Below, piece after piece: positions 19,244 through 27,103 of a stretch of 64,000 nt of DNA. Position 1 is the stretch's first letter. The number at the start of each line of letters is the position of its first letter. Position numbers and translations under genes: made by a program. Origin of the DNA: CAYFLR01 sp964343805 (GTDB lineage Bacteria; Bdellovibrionota_B; Oligoflexia; CAYFLR01); contig CAYFLR010000027.1 of assembly GCA_964343805.1 (NCBI GenBank), positions 9,013 through 73,012 on the forward strand, given 5' to 3'. A model generated the notes under the pieces. That model saw only the letters and a list, made by a program, of their open reading frames with translations. It had not been told where the DNA came from and made no database searches.

Positions 19244-20224
19244 TTAAATTCTCCAATTTAAAAGGGCAGCACCCGAGGTAATCCCAGCACCGAAGGCGGC
19301 CATTAAAATTTTATCGCCTTTTTTGAGCCGTCCATCACGATAAGCTTCATCTAAAGCAAGAGGGATAGTTGCACTTGAGGTGTTGCCATATTGATCTATG
19401 TTAACAATAAATTTATCCATAGGAATTTCAGCTCTCTTAGCAAAGGCTTCAATAATTCGAATATTTGCTTGATGAGGGACAATGTGATCGATTTGGTCTT
19501 TATCTAAATTGTTATTCTCAATCATCTCCAGGGTCACTTCAGATAGAGCCGACACCGCCTGTTTAAAAATTTCTTTTCCATTCATTTCTATAAAGTGGTG
19601 ACGATCACCAATATTTGATGGACGAATGGGGTTTTCAGATCCACCGTAAGGAATATTCAGCATTTCCCAATGCTCTCCCGCAGACTTAATATGAGTGGAT
19701 ATAATGCCGGGTCGTTTGCTGGGCATCACAATCGCAGCTCCCGCTCCATCCCCAAACAAAATGCAGGTATTGCGATCTTCATAATTTACAAATGAACTCA
19801 GTTTTTCAGATCCAACCACCAGGATGCGACTAAACTGTCCACTCCGGACATAAAGATCTGCCATATTTAAGCCATAAATAAAGCCGGAACAGGCAGCTTG
19901 CACATCAAATGCCACCGCTTTTTTTGCACCTAATTTTTTCTGGATAATACAGGCTGTTGCAGGCAGCCAGCGATCTGGGGAAGTAGTCCCACAGATAATT
20001 AAATCAAAAGATTCAGGAGAGATATCTGCTGATTCACAAGCTTTTAACGCCGCTTTAGTAGCAAGATCAGAATTAAACTCATTTTCTTTGGCAATTCTTC
20101 TGTATTTTATTCCCGTTCGGTTGGTGATCCACTCATCATTAGTATCTACCATTTTGGAAATATCTTGGTTGGACAACCTCTTGTAGGGGGCGTAACTTCC
20201 AATACCTACGATCTGACTATACAT
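19244..20224 (-). CDS. fabH: Beta-ketoacyl-ACP synthase III
   Basis: A 326-residue FabH of standard length with C112 (QAACSGF), His in VPHQANIRI and Asn in YGNTSSATIP, the Cys-His-Asn triad of KAS III. It starts fatty-acid synthesis by condensing acetyl- or another acyl-CoA with malonyl-ACP. It is first in the fabH-fabF unit. A long imperfect inverted repeat sits directly upstream of its start and could affect transcription. Confidence 0.93.
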   Translation of the reverse strand: MYSQIVGIGSYAPYKRLSNQDISKMVDTNDEWITNRTGIKYRRIAKENEFNSDLATKAALKACESADISPESFDLIICGTTSPDRWLPATACIIQKKLGAKKAVAFDVQAACSGFIYGLNMADLYVRSGQFSRILVVGSEKLSSFVNYEDRNTCILFGDGAGAAIVMPSKRPGIISTHIKSAGEHWEMLNIPYGGSENPIRPSNIGDRHHFIEMNGKEIFKQAVSALSEVTLEMIENNNLDKDQIDHIVPHQANIRIIEAFAKRAEIPMDKFIVNIDQYGNTSSATIPLALDEAYRDGRLKKGDKILMAAFGAGITSGAALLNWRI

Positions 20225-20243
20225 ACTAGACTCCTGTCAGTTT

Positions 20244-20412
20244 TTAACCTGAATCCTAAGAACTTTTGATCTGGAAGGTGGCAGTGCTTGTGCTTCAACG
20301 GTTGGGTAAAAATTGCAGATTTACTGGGGTAATTCGAACATTTTTACCCAACCGTTGGAGTGCAATGATTGTTACCTGCCTTTCAAAAAGTTCTTAGGAG
20401 CCAGGTTGTTAA
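20244..20412. repeat. Long imperfect inverted repeat upstream of fabH
   Basis: Two arms of about 75 bp face each other around a short centre at about 20325. Best-matching parts are CAACGGTTGGGTAAAAA (left arm) against its reverse complement at 20341-20357, and TCCTAAGAACTTTT (left) against its complement near 20386. Both outer ends carry TTAA. It could fold into a long hairpin, be a MITE-like element, or hold paired regulator sites. Confidence 0.6.
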
Positions 20413-20597
20413 TTTTCTCATACTTAAGAACACTCAACATTATGCAAGGAGAATGCCAGTTTTTTACAAAGTGAACGATTTCAATCCACTTTTTTTGCCT
20501 GGCCGTTGTTTCAATGTAAAAAGGCGAACAATTTTCTCTAAAAGGCAAATATAAGAGGATATAAGACTAATAACTCACTAAAATCTGTTGCTTTTTG

Positions 20598-20627
20598 ACC
20601 ACACCTGGAATTTAGAGTGTGGTTTTT
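20598..20627 (+). terminator. Rho-independent terminator-like hairpin
   Basis: ACCACAC (20598-20604) pairs with GTGTGGT (20617-20623), followed by five T. The T-run is on the plus strand, so it would stop plus-strand transcripts leaving the inverted-repeat region, before the convergent lipase gene. It may also serve the lipase gene weakly from the other side. Confidence 0.55.
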
Positions 20628-20632
20628 AGGGC

Positions 20633-22012
20633 TCACCTAGAATTGTTTTTATGTAACATCCTCTCACAGGATCCCGATGAAAGGGGATGTTTGGCTGTAG
20701 TAAGCTCTTGCTCTATAAACTGAAAGGCACGCTCAGAACGACTGAGGTCTAAATGATTCAATGGAAGAACCGAGACATTTTGTTTAACCGCCCCACTTCT
20801 TTCCAGCGGTTCGGTATAAGTGGCACTTTTCAAAAAAATAAGACCATCATTCGCTTCTGCCATATCAGAAACATAATTTCGCCCTCTTTCTGGGAACTTT
20901 TCATCACGAATGGTGTTATTATTCCCGGCCAAAACAGAAAAGGAAACATCACGAGGAAAGGAATAGGTACTTAAGCGACTCATAAAATGACCTCCCGCCT
21001 CGATCGCTTTATTTAATCCTTTAGATGAAACAAAAAAAGTTTCTCCTCCCTCACTGAGTGCTCTTTTACTCATGTTAGCATCTACAGTGATGGTGGCCAA
21101 CGAGTCCATTACCCCTAGTTTTCTTTGATCCATCAGCATCTGTAATTGGCCCTGCCATCGTCCTGATAAAATATCATTTTCACCGGTTCCTTGCCATTTT
21201 CCGTTGTAAAACATCTTCTCAGCTCCCAGAGGGGCTGGAAGTTCATTTTTTTGGATAAATAAATTATAAATATAATATCTGAAGGGAATGTCTATACCAC
21301 CAAGGGGGGCACCAGCAAAAACCACATGATTTACATCACCTCTATAGCGAGTCAGATAAGAAAAATTATCATAGGAAGGACCCACACTTTGTAAATAGCT
21401 CCTTATGGCCATAGCTCCTTTGGAGAAACCCACCAAGTTCACCTTAAAATGGGAGTTTCCCTCTTGTCTCATCAGATGCTTAATTCGACGAATCGCATTA
21501 GCAATATGCTCTCCCTGTACGATATTATTTCCATGTAGATGACTAAATGAAATAGCAAAAACCGGGTGACCGGCAGCCACCAGATGCTGCATTAAACCTT
21601 TGGACTCATAGTGCTTTGATGACTGAGTGCTCTCTGGATGGGCAAATCGCCTGCTGGCATCGTCATTTGCCCCTGTTACCAAGAGAATGGGGGTTTTGTT
21701 TTTAGATCGATTCCAATTGGGGGCAAGATGGAGTAAAAAGGAATTGGCATGAGGAGTTGAAGTGCCAAAAGCTTCTACCACTTGGGGATAGAACTGTTTT
21801 AACGATGAATGGGAAGTTTCATTTGGGATATCAGGATGATAGTCGATATGACGCTCAATCCGAGCCCAAGGTTCAGCACTCCCCCCCTCCAATACAACCT
21901 CTGGCCGCACCCCATAGTATTCAGTAGCAATAACACCAGGAGCCCACAGACACATACAACTTAGAGCTATTAACCAGCTCCTTTTGATAGTTAAATTAGA
22001 AATAAATCCCAT
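20633..22012 (-). CDS. Secreted alpha/beta hydrolase, lipase-like
   Basis: A 459-residue protein with a Sec signal peptide (hydrophobic to about residue 29, ...GVIA). It has the alpha/beta-hydrolase core: strand TPILLVTGAND (about 107-117), then FAISFSH, then the nucleophile elbow VGFSKG with S197. The region FAGAPLGGIDIPF is typical of esterases and lipases. The other triad residues are probably in SLATITVDA and the C-terminal NHLDL. It is likely an exported lipase or esterase. Monocistronic on the minus strand; a gap (22090-22099) lies upstream of the start. Confidence 0.75.
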   Translation of the reverse strand: MGFISNLTIKRSWLIALSCMCLWAPGVIATEYYGVRPEVVLEGGSAEPWARIERHIDYHPDIPNETSHSSLKQFYPQVVEAFGTSTPHANSFLLHLAPNWNRSKNKTPILLVTGANDDASRRFAHPESTQSSKHYESKGLMQHLVAAGHPVFAISFSHLHGNNIVQGEHIANAIRRIKHLMRQEGNSHFKVNLVGFSKGAMAIRSYLQSVGPSYDNFSYLTRYRGDVNHVVFAGAPLGGIDIPFRYYIYNLFIQKNELPAPLGAEKMFYNGKWQGTGENDILSGRWQGQLQMLMDQRKLGVMDSLATITVDANMSKRALSEGGETFFVSSKGLNKAIEAGGHFMSRLSTYSFPRDVSFSVLAGNNNTIRDEKFPERGRNYVSDMAEANDGLIFLKSATYTEPLERSGAVKQNVSVLPLNHLDLSRSERAFQFIEQELTTAKHPLSSGSCERMLHKNNSR

Positions 22013-22177
22013 GAGAGTATTTTACCTCATTTTACCGTTAAGTCATAATATTTGACCTTTCAGCCAGCTCTCACTTGTTATTTAACCAGNNNNNNNNNNT
22101 AAGTAAGACCCAAGCTTGCAGGAGAGCTTATTTTCAAGTATATCTAACTATTACACTTGGTCTATAAAGGACTCTTT

Positions 22178-23401
22178 ATGAGATATCCTCTTTCAAACAG
22201 TTTAAAAAAAGCATTTGCCTCCCTATACTTTGTAGCATTACTTACTCTGATCTCTCCTATTTCTCTTGAAGCGACTACCTCCACTAAATATCTTACCCTC
22301 TGGCACACCCAGACAAAACATCAGGCTGAGCTTATTAAATCGATGGTTTTAGAGTTTAACCAAAATAATAAAAAGGTCAAAATCGTTGCAGAAGAAATAA
22401 TGGATATCAATTCGGCGCTGATTAAAGGAGCTTTACAAGGGCATTTACCCGATATGGCTTTAGCTCCTGGGGATATTGTGGGTCTTTATAAATCGGTAAA
22501 TTTTTCTAAAATCCCAGCAGAGATATTAATCAAACCCTCCTTCACCTCGCTCAGCTCACTCAATCAAATAGAGGGTGAAACCTATGGGATTCCCATATTG
22601 GGTGGGAACTTTCTAATGCTTTACTACAATAAATCCCTCATAAAAAAGCCCGCACCCAATTGGGAAACGATGAAACTTCACAAGAAAGAGCTTTTTCAAA
22701 AAGGTCATGGACTCATATCTTGGTGGTATTTAGAGCCATATTATTTCATACCCTTCTTGTCTCCTTTCTTGGCCAAAGTCATTAATGATGGACAGCCTCA
22801 ATTAAATCATCCAGAAATCCATCAGGCTTTTTCTTTTTATCATACCCTTGCTAAGGAGAAACTGGTAGAGGCTGAATGTGATTATGAATGCAGTATGGAA
22901 CGATTTTTTGCCGGAAAAGATGGATACATGATCAACGGGGATTGGGCTTTGCAATTTGCCTATGATCGTTTAGGAAAAAATCTCGGAATTGCACCACTCC
23001 CTAAAATCAACAATAAACAAATGGCACCCGTTCAAACCGGTTTTTCGCTCTTTTTTCCTCGGAACTCTCTGGAAGGACCTTGGGGAAAGCAGCTCACCGA
23101 ATTTGCTAAGTACTTTCAATCCCCCGAAGTTCAAAGACGCTGGAAGGATATAAAACGGATACCGGATCACCCCCAGATTCTGGATGAAATGGAAAAAAAC
23201 CCTATCAACAACCAACTCATGGAAATGCTCGCTCAAAGCATTCCTTTAAAAGATCCGAGCTCCATGATTTATCTATGGCCGGTGCTTAAAAAAAGTATGT
23301 TTCTTATCTTAAAAAATATAGGGACAAGTCAATCTATTCTCCCTAAAATGAATCAAATTGCCAAAGAGTTGATCAAAGAGAAGAACTATAGATTAGAATA
23401 A
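22178..23401 (+). CDS. Extracellular solute-binding protein (family 1, sugar-type)
   Basis: A protein of about 407 residues. The ATG at 22178 has AAAGGA at 6 bp and directly starts the signal peptide (cleaved near SLEA). The family 1 solute-binding pattern is clear: YLTLWHTQTKHQAELIKSMV at the mature N-terminus, DIVGLYKS, YGIPILGGNFLMLYYNKSL, FFAGKDGYMINGDWALQF. It would bind a carbohydrate-like ligand in the periplasm. No permease or ATPase is nearby. Instead it heads an operon with a LytS-type kinase and a LytTR regulator, so it may present ligand to the kinase. A gap lies 60-70 bp upstream. Confidence 0.85.
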   Translation: MRYPLSNSLKKAFASLYFVALLTLISPISLEATTSTKYLTLWHTQTKHQAELIKSMVLEFNQNNKKVKIVAEEIMDINSALIKGALQGHLPDMALAPGDIVGLYKSVNFSKIPAEILIKPSFTSLSSLNQIEGETYGIPILGGNFLMLYYNKSLIKKPAPNWETMKLHKKELFQKGHGLISWWYLEPYYFIPFLSPFLAKVINDGQPQLNHPEIHQAFSFYHTLAKEKLVEAECDYECSMERFFAGKDGYMINGDWALQFAYDRLGKNLGIAPLPKINNKQMAPVQTGFSLFFPRNSLEGPWGKQLTEFAKYFQSPEVQRRWKDIKRIPDHPQILDEMEKNPINNQLMEMLAQSIPLKDPSSMIYLWPVLKKSMFLILKNIGTSQSILPKMNQIAKELIKEKNYRLE

Positions 23402-23414
23402 CCACGGAGCTGCT

Positions 23415-25121
23415 TTGAAATCAAAACCCTCATTTCGCTTTACTCTTACATCCCACTTAATCATATTTGCAGTGATCCCTACCCTCCTCATCGGAACCCC
23501 TTTATTCCTTAGAATCATGATGATCAAAGTGGAAGAAGCAGAAAAATCTGTTCAGTTACTCACCTCTCACACCGCTTCTAGACTTGGTTATCAAATTAAT
23601 CAAGTGGTTTCCGCCACTCGGATTTTAGCAAACGATAGTGATCTGGTTCATCTGGGCCGCACCATGCTCCTCTTAAATAGAACTGAAATTAGAATCTCTT
23701 CCTTCCTCAAAGAGCATACCACCGTAGCATCCTGTTATTACTTTAATACCGGGGGAGTTTTAAAAACAGCACTTCCCGCCGGTCTAGAGATTTTACAACT
23801 CTTTCCTTTCGAAAATGAAATTCAAAACTTCATTCAAAAAGCTAAATCAGATATGCAGTTAAACACCCGGCTCTTTTTAGTGACGGGAAACAACTTCTTT
23901 GGCAAACATAATGAGACCATCAACCTCTTAACCAATCAGAAAAAATCTTATCCTCCCTCTCAAAGTGGTCTTTTGATTCTGAATCGGATTTCTTACTTTA
24001 CCGGTGAATTGAGTGGAGTCCTAGCAGTTGTGGTCCCCCTTAACTATCTGACTCCGCATATTGTTGCAGATTTAAATCCCACTGCCCAGGTTGAGTTATT
24101 TTCAACTAAACAGCAGCTACTTCAAATTGCCCCAAGAGAAGAGGTAAAACCAGCAGAAAAGCTCATAAGTGGAATCAAAAAGGTAAATACCGATCCTTTT
24201 TTATTATCCCAAAGTAACCAACTAAAAACTTCACTCGACATACAAGTGACCCTTCCAGCCACCAAATACACCGCACCCATGACCAAGCTTTTTTGGCAAT
24301 CTATTTTGGGTTTTGGTATCATTTTATTGATTCTAATTCTCGTAGCACTGTGGCGATCAAGAAAATTATCAACTCCCCTTAAGCGGCTGCACCAGTATGT
24401 GATTCGCTTTGGGAAGAGAAAGTATGACTCAGCCCGTCCCCATGGAAAATATCTAGAATTTGATGACACCTTGCACATTTTAGAAACCATGGGTAAACAG
24501 ATCTTAGAACATATCGCCGAAACCACCTCACTCGCCAAAAGAGAGACCGAACTCAAAAAGATTCAAATGGAAGCTGAAATGAATACGCTACGAGGGCAGA
24601 TGAAACCTCATTTTCTCTTCAATGCTTCGGATGCCGATCGAGCAAGAACGATGATCGAAAATCTAGCCACCCTCTATCGACTTATTCTAGATACTTATCA
24701 AACCACAACCATCCCCATTCAAACAGAGTTAAAAATTGTGGAAAGTTATCTCTCCATTCAACAGATGCGTTTTTCCAATCGGCTAAAAGTTCACTATCAG
24801 GTAGAAGAATCCAGCAGAGAAAAATGGATTCCCGGTCTCATTATTCAAACCTTAGTTGAAAATGCACTGAAACATGGCATCGGCAAAGCGAGATCCGGAG
24901 GCGAGATTTGGGTCAATCTCAGCACGGTGGAAAACAAAATTAAAGTGCTTGTTAAAAATACCGGCGCACTTTTACCGAGAGAGTTTAAAGCCAATACCGG
25001 CTTGCAAAATACCCAAAAAAGGTTGGATAATATTTATGGAACCTTGAGCGAATTCCAATTAACAAGCGATGCCGAGGGAGCCACCCTGGCCACCTTTTTT
25101 ATTACCGGAGAAAAATTATGA
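23415..25121 (+). CDS. LytS-type sensor histidine kinase
   Basis: A 568-residue membrane kinase with a TTG start preceded by GGAG. Membrane segments lie at about 12-33 and 293-313 and flank a large exported sensor domain. A linker and helix lead to the His_kinase core with MKPHFLFNA (phospho-acceptor His about 397). The catalytic domain has LVENALKHGIG as N-box and TGLQNTQKRLDNIYG as G-box. In relatives about 10-15 residues (for example NTISALI-like) follow HFLFNA before the ARxM helix; here SDADRARTMIENL follows at once, so part of the dimerisation helix seems shortened. Its end overlaps the regulator gene by 4 bp. Confidence 0.87.
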   Translation: MKSKPSFRFTLTSHLIIFAVIPTLLIGTPLFLRIMMIKVEEAEKSVQLLTSHTASRLGYQINQVVSATRILANDSDLVHLGRTMLLLNRTEIRISSFLKEHTTVASCYYFNTGGVLKTALPAGLEILQLFPFENEIQNFIQKAKSDMQLNTRLFLVTGNNFFGKHNETINLLTNQKKSYPPSQSGLLILNRISYFTGELSGVLAVVVPLNYLTPHIVADLNPTAQVELFSTKQQLLQIAPREEVKPAEKLISGIKKVNTDPFLLSQSNQLKTSLDIQVTLPATKYTAPMTKLFWQSILGFGIILLILILVALWRSRKLSTPLKRLHQYVIRFGKRKYDSARPHGKYLEFDDTLHILETMGKQILEHIAETTSLAKRETELKKIQMEAEMNTLRGQMKPHFLFNASDADRARTMIENLATLYRLILDTYQTTTIPIQTELKIVESYLSIQQMRFSNRLKVHYQVEESSREKWIPGLIIQTLVENALKHGIGKARSGGEIWVNLSTVENKIKVLVKNTGALLPREFKANTGLQNTQKRLDNIYGTLSEFQLTSDAEGATLATFFITGEKL

Positions 25122-25873
25122 CAGCCCCCAGAATTTTAGTTGTGGACGATGAGCCCTTAGCTAGAGAAAGAATTCTTAAATCACTCAAGAAATGGAATCC
25201 CAAGTACCAACTAAAAGAGGCAGGAGACGGATTAGAAGCACTTGAAGTTATAGAGTCCTGGAAACCAAATATCGTTTTTTTAGATATTGAAATGCCAGAA
25301 ATGAACGGATTTGAAGTATTAATGGCCATGGAAAAGAAAGATTTTCAAATCATATTCCAAACCGCCTATGATGAATTCGCCATCAAAGCCTTCGAAGTTT
25401 CAGCCTGCGATTATTTACTCAAACCTTTTGCTGATGAGCGTTTAAAGTCCGCTTTAGATAAAGCAATCGAAAGGTCTCAGTCTCAGAACTCCAAAGAGAA
25501 ATTGGAAGATTTCTTAGCCGAAGAGAAAAAATATCTCGACAAACTAGTGATAAAAAGCGGCTTAAGAATGAAGTACATTGAAATGGATGAGGTGCATTAT
25601 TTCCTGAGTGAAGACCATGTCACCTCGGTTTTTATAGAAGATGTGAGTTACGCCATTGAACCTTCCCTCTCCTACCTGGAAAAGCATCTGGATCCTAGCT
25701 TATTTATTCGCATCCATCGCAATGCCATCATAAGTAAAACAGCTGTGATAGAGTACACCAGTGGGACTCCCATGAAAGTTCAAGTGGGTCCAGATACCGA
25801 ACTTAAGGTTTCCAGAGACCGAAAGAAGAGCGTGAAAGAGTTTCTGACTAGAGACAGTCTAGACGCCTCCTAA
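25118..25873 (+). CDS. LytTR-family response regulator
   Basis: A 251-residue response regulator. The receiver domain 5-120 has D10/D11, phospho-acceptor D56 (FLDIEMPEMNG), T in QTAYDE and K in LLKPF. The LytTR DNA-binding domain (about 150-245) has KYIEMDEVHYFLSEDHVTSV, RIHRNAIIS and LKVSRDRKKSVKEFL. It acts with the overlapping LytS-type kinase. The targets are unknown, but autoregulation and control of an uptake or hydrolase gene are usual for such trios. Confidence 0.92.
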   Translation: MTAPRILVVDDEPLARERILKSLKKWNPKYQLKEAGDGLEALEVIESWKPNIVFLDIEMPEMNGFEVLMAMEKKDFQIIFQTAYDEFAIKAFEVSACDYLLKPFADERLKSALDKAIERSQSQNSKEKLEDFLAEEKKYLDKLVIKSGLRMKYIEMDEVHYFLSEDHVTSVFIEDVSYAIEPSLSYLEKHLDPSLFIRIHRNAIISKTAVIEYTSGTPMKVQVGPDTELKVSRDRKKSVKEFLTRDSLDAS

Positions 25874-25928
25874 TCTAAAATAAATGATCGCATTTTGTTT
25901 GAAATTGGTTAGAGTGTTCAATTTAGCC

Positions 25929-25956
25929 TTGCATAATTTTCAGCTCCATGTATCAT
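25929..25956 (+). promoter_or_regulatory. Possible promoter of the DUF2934-like gene
   Basis: TTGCAT (25929-25934) and TATCAT (25951-25956) with 16 bp between, about 60 bp upstream of the gene start at 26015. Consensus match only. Confidence 0.35.
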
Positions 25957-26014
25957 AATTACCAAATAATCAAAAAATAAGTTTTAAAATAAGAATAAAT
26001 CGCAGGAGAATTAT

Positions 26015-26284
26015 ATGGCACCCGCTACCAAGAAAACCACCACTAAACGTGCGCCGCGCAAGACTTCTACCACAGCTAAAAAAGCAAGTAGCAAAACAAC
26101 CAGGACAGCTAAGAAAAAAGCAGCTCCTCAACCCCCTACATTTAGTCCAGAAGAACGACAGGATATGATCAATCACCGAGCCTATTTATTGGCTGAGCAA
26201 AGAAATTTTGAGAATGGGAATGAAATGCAGGACTGGCTAATGGCTGAGATCGAGGTAGACAAAGAGATAGCTTCTGCCTGTTGA
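26015..26284 (+). CDS. DUF2934-like protein with histone H1-like basic tail
   Basis: An 89-residue protein. Residues 1-48 are a Lys/Ala/Thr/Arg-rich tail (KKTTTKRAPRKTSTTAKK) like bacterial H1-type nucleoid proteins. Residues 52-89 match the small DUF2934 helical motif (RQDMINHRAYLLAEQRNFEN, then DWLMAEIEVDKE). CAGGAG lies upstream of the ATG. The tail suggests DNA or RNA binding; the role of DUF2934 is unknown. Single gene with its own promoter candidate and a hairpin about 70 bp downstream. Confidence 0.75.
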   Translation: MAPATKKTTTKRAPRKTSTTAKKASSKTTRTAKKKAAPQPPTFSPEERQDMINHRAYLLAEQRNFENGNEMQDWLMAEIEVDKEIASAC

Positions 26285-26353
26285 ATTTACTAGCCTAATC
26301 ATGTCATAATAGATTAGATGATAAGTTAAAATCGCATAAAATGTTGACAGTAG

Positions 26354-26375
26354 TGTCTAAGGCTTAGACATTTTT
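26354..26375 (+). terminator. Perfect 17-bp palindrome followed by T-run
   Basis: TGTCTAAGGCTTAGACA is a perfect palindrome followed by TTTTT. It fits a weak intrinsic terminator for the upstream small gene. A TTGACA at 26344-26349 lies just before it, so an operator within a promoter for the lipoprotein gene at 26528 is an alternative reading. Confidence 0.4.
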
Positions 26376-26527
26376 GCACTATTTCGTTTTTATCCTATCA
26401 TCTATGAGCCCTTACCCTATTGATAATATTAAATTTTAATATTTGGCTCATGGACTTAAAAGTGGCTTCTTTATTGCATCCACTTATTACTTGGGTATTG
26501 TAATTCATTTTTCTTGGGGGGAAAATC

Positions 26528-27103
26528 ATGACAAAACTTAATAGCCTACTTATTATCGTTGTCGCATTATTCATAACTAGCTGCGATGCTGAAAAAAGTG
26601 ACGCCACAGTTAAAAGTGGAGGAGACACAGATGTTGTAACTGTCACCTCCGTCTCTTTTTCTGGTTTATCTGAACTCACCGAAGCCACACCTAAAACGAG
26701 TAATGACTCCGAAAGTGAAGTGATGGTGGACCAACCACGCTACGAAACCCCTACCGAATCTGGTTCAAAGGAGAAAATTTACTATTTTACTCGTGAGTGT
26801 ATGGATAGTCAGCAGCTCTATGTTGATCCTACCGTTTCCGCAGAGTTTTTGAAAAAAACTTTTCAGATCAGTTTTCTAATGATCAGACAACTGAGTGATG
26901 GCACCTCAACCAATGAAACTGTTTATCTCTATGCCACCGGTGAAACGGCGGCTTCTTATTGTACCGGCTTAAGCGCAGGTCCAGAAACTCTAGGAACCTC
27001 AGAAAGTGCAGATGCCGAAGCGCAATATAAGGAAGATATCTCCTATGACCTACAAGAATTTGCCACAGAAGTTCAATCGAAATTAAAAACAGGTCTCAAT
27101 TAA
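26528..27103 (+). CDS. Lipoprotein of unknown function
   Basis: A 191-residue lipoprotein with signal peptide and lipobox FITSC (Cys19). A Ser/Thr/Asp-rich linker reaches to about residue 75, then a small domain with two Cys (TRECMDSQQ and ASYCTGLS) and strand-rich sequence ends in a helix. GGGGGGAAAATC precedes the ATG. Its last 8 bases overlap the end of the convergent recD2 gene. Family not recognised. Confidence 0.6.
   Translation: MTKLNSLLIIVVALFITSCDAEKSDATVKSGGDTDVVTVTSVSFSGLSELTEATPKTSNDSESEVMVDQPRYETPTESGSKEKIYYFTRECMDSQQLYVDPTVSAEFLKKTFQISFLMIRQLSDGTSTNETVYLYATGETAASYCTGLSAGPETLGTSESADAEAQYKEDISYDLQEFATEVQSKLKTGLN

Noticed and set aside
20453..20554. 33-residue plus-strand ORF (MPVFYKVNDF...) in the fabH leader
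   Set aside because: The AAGGAG is only one base from the ATG, too close for normal initiation, and no homology is recognisable. Left as possible noise within a transcribed leader.
24122..24556. 144-residue minus-strand ORF inside the LytS-type kinase
   Set aside because: Lies fully within a well-supported gene on the other strand and shows no domain.
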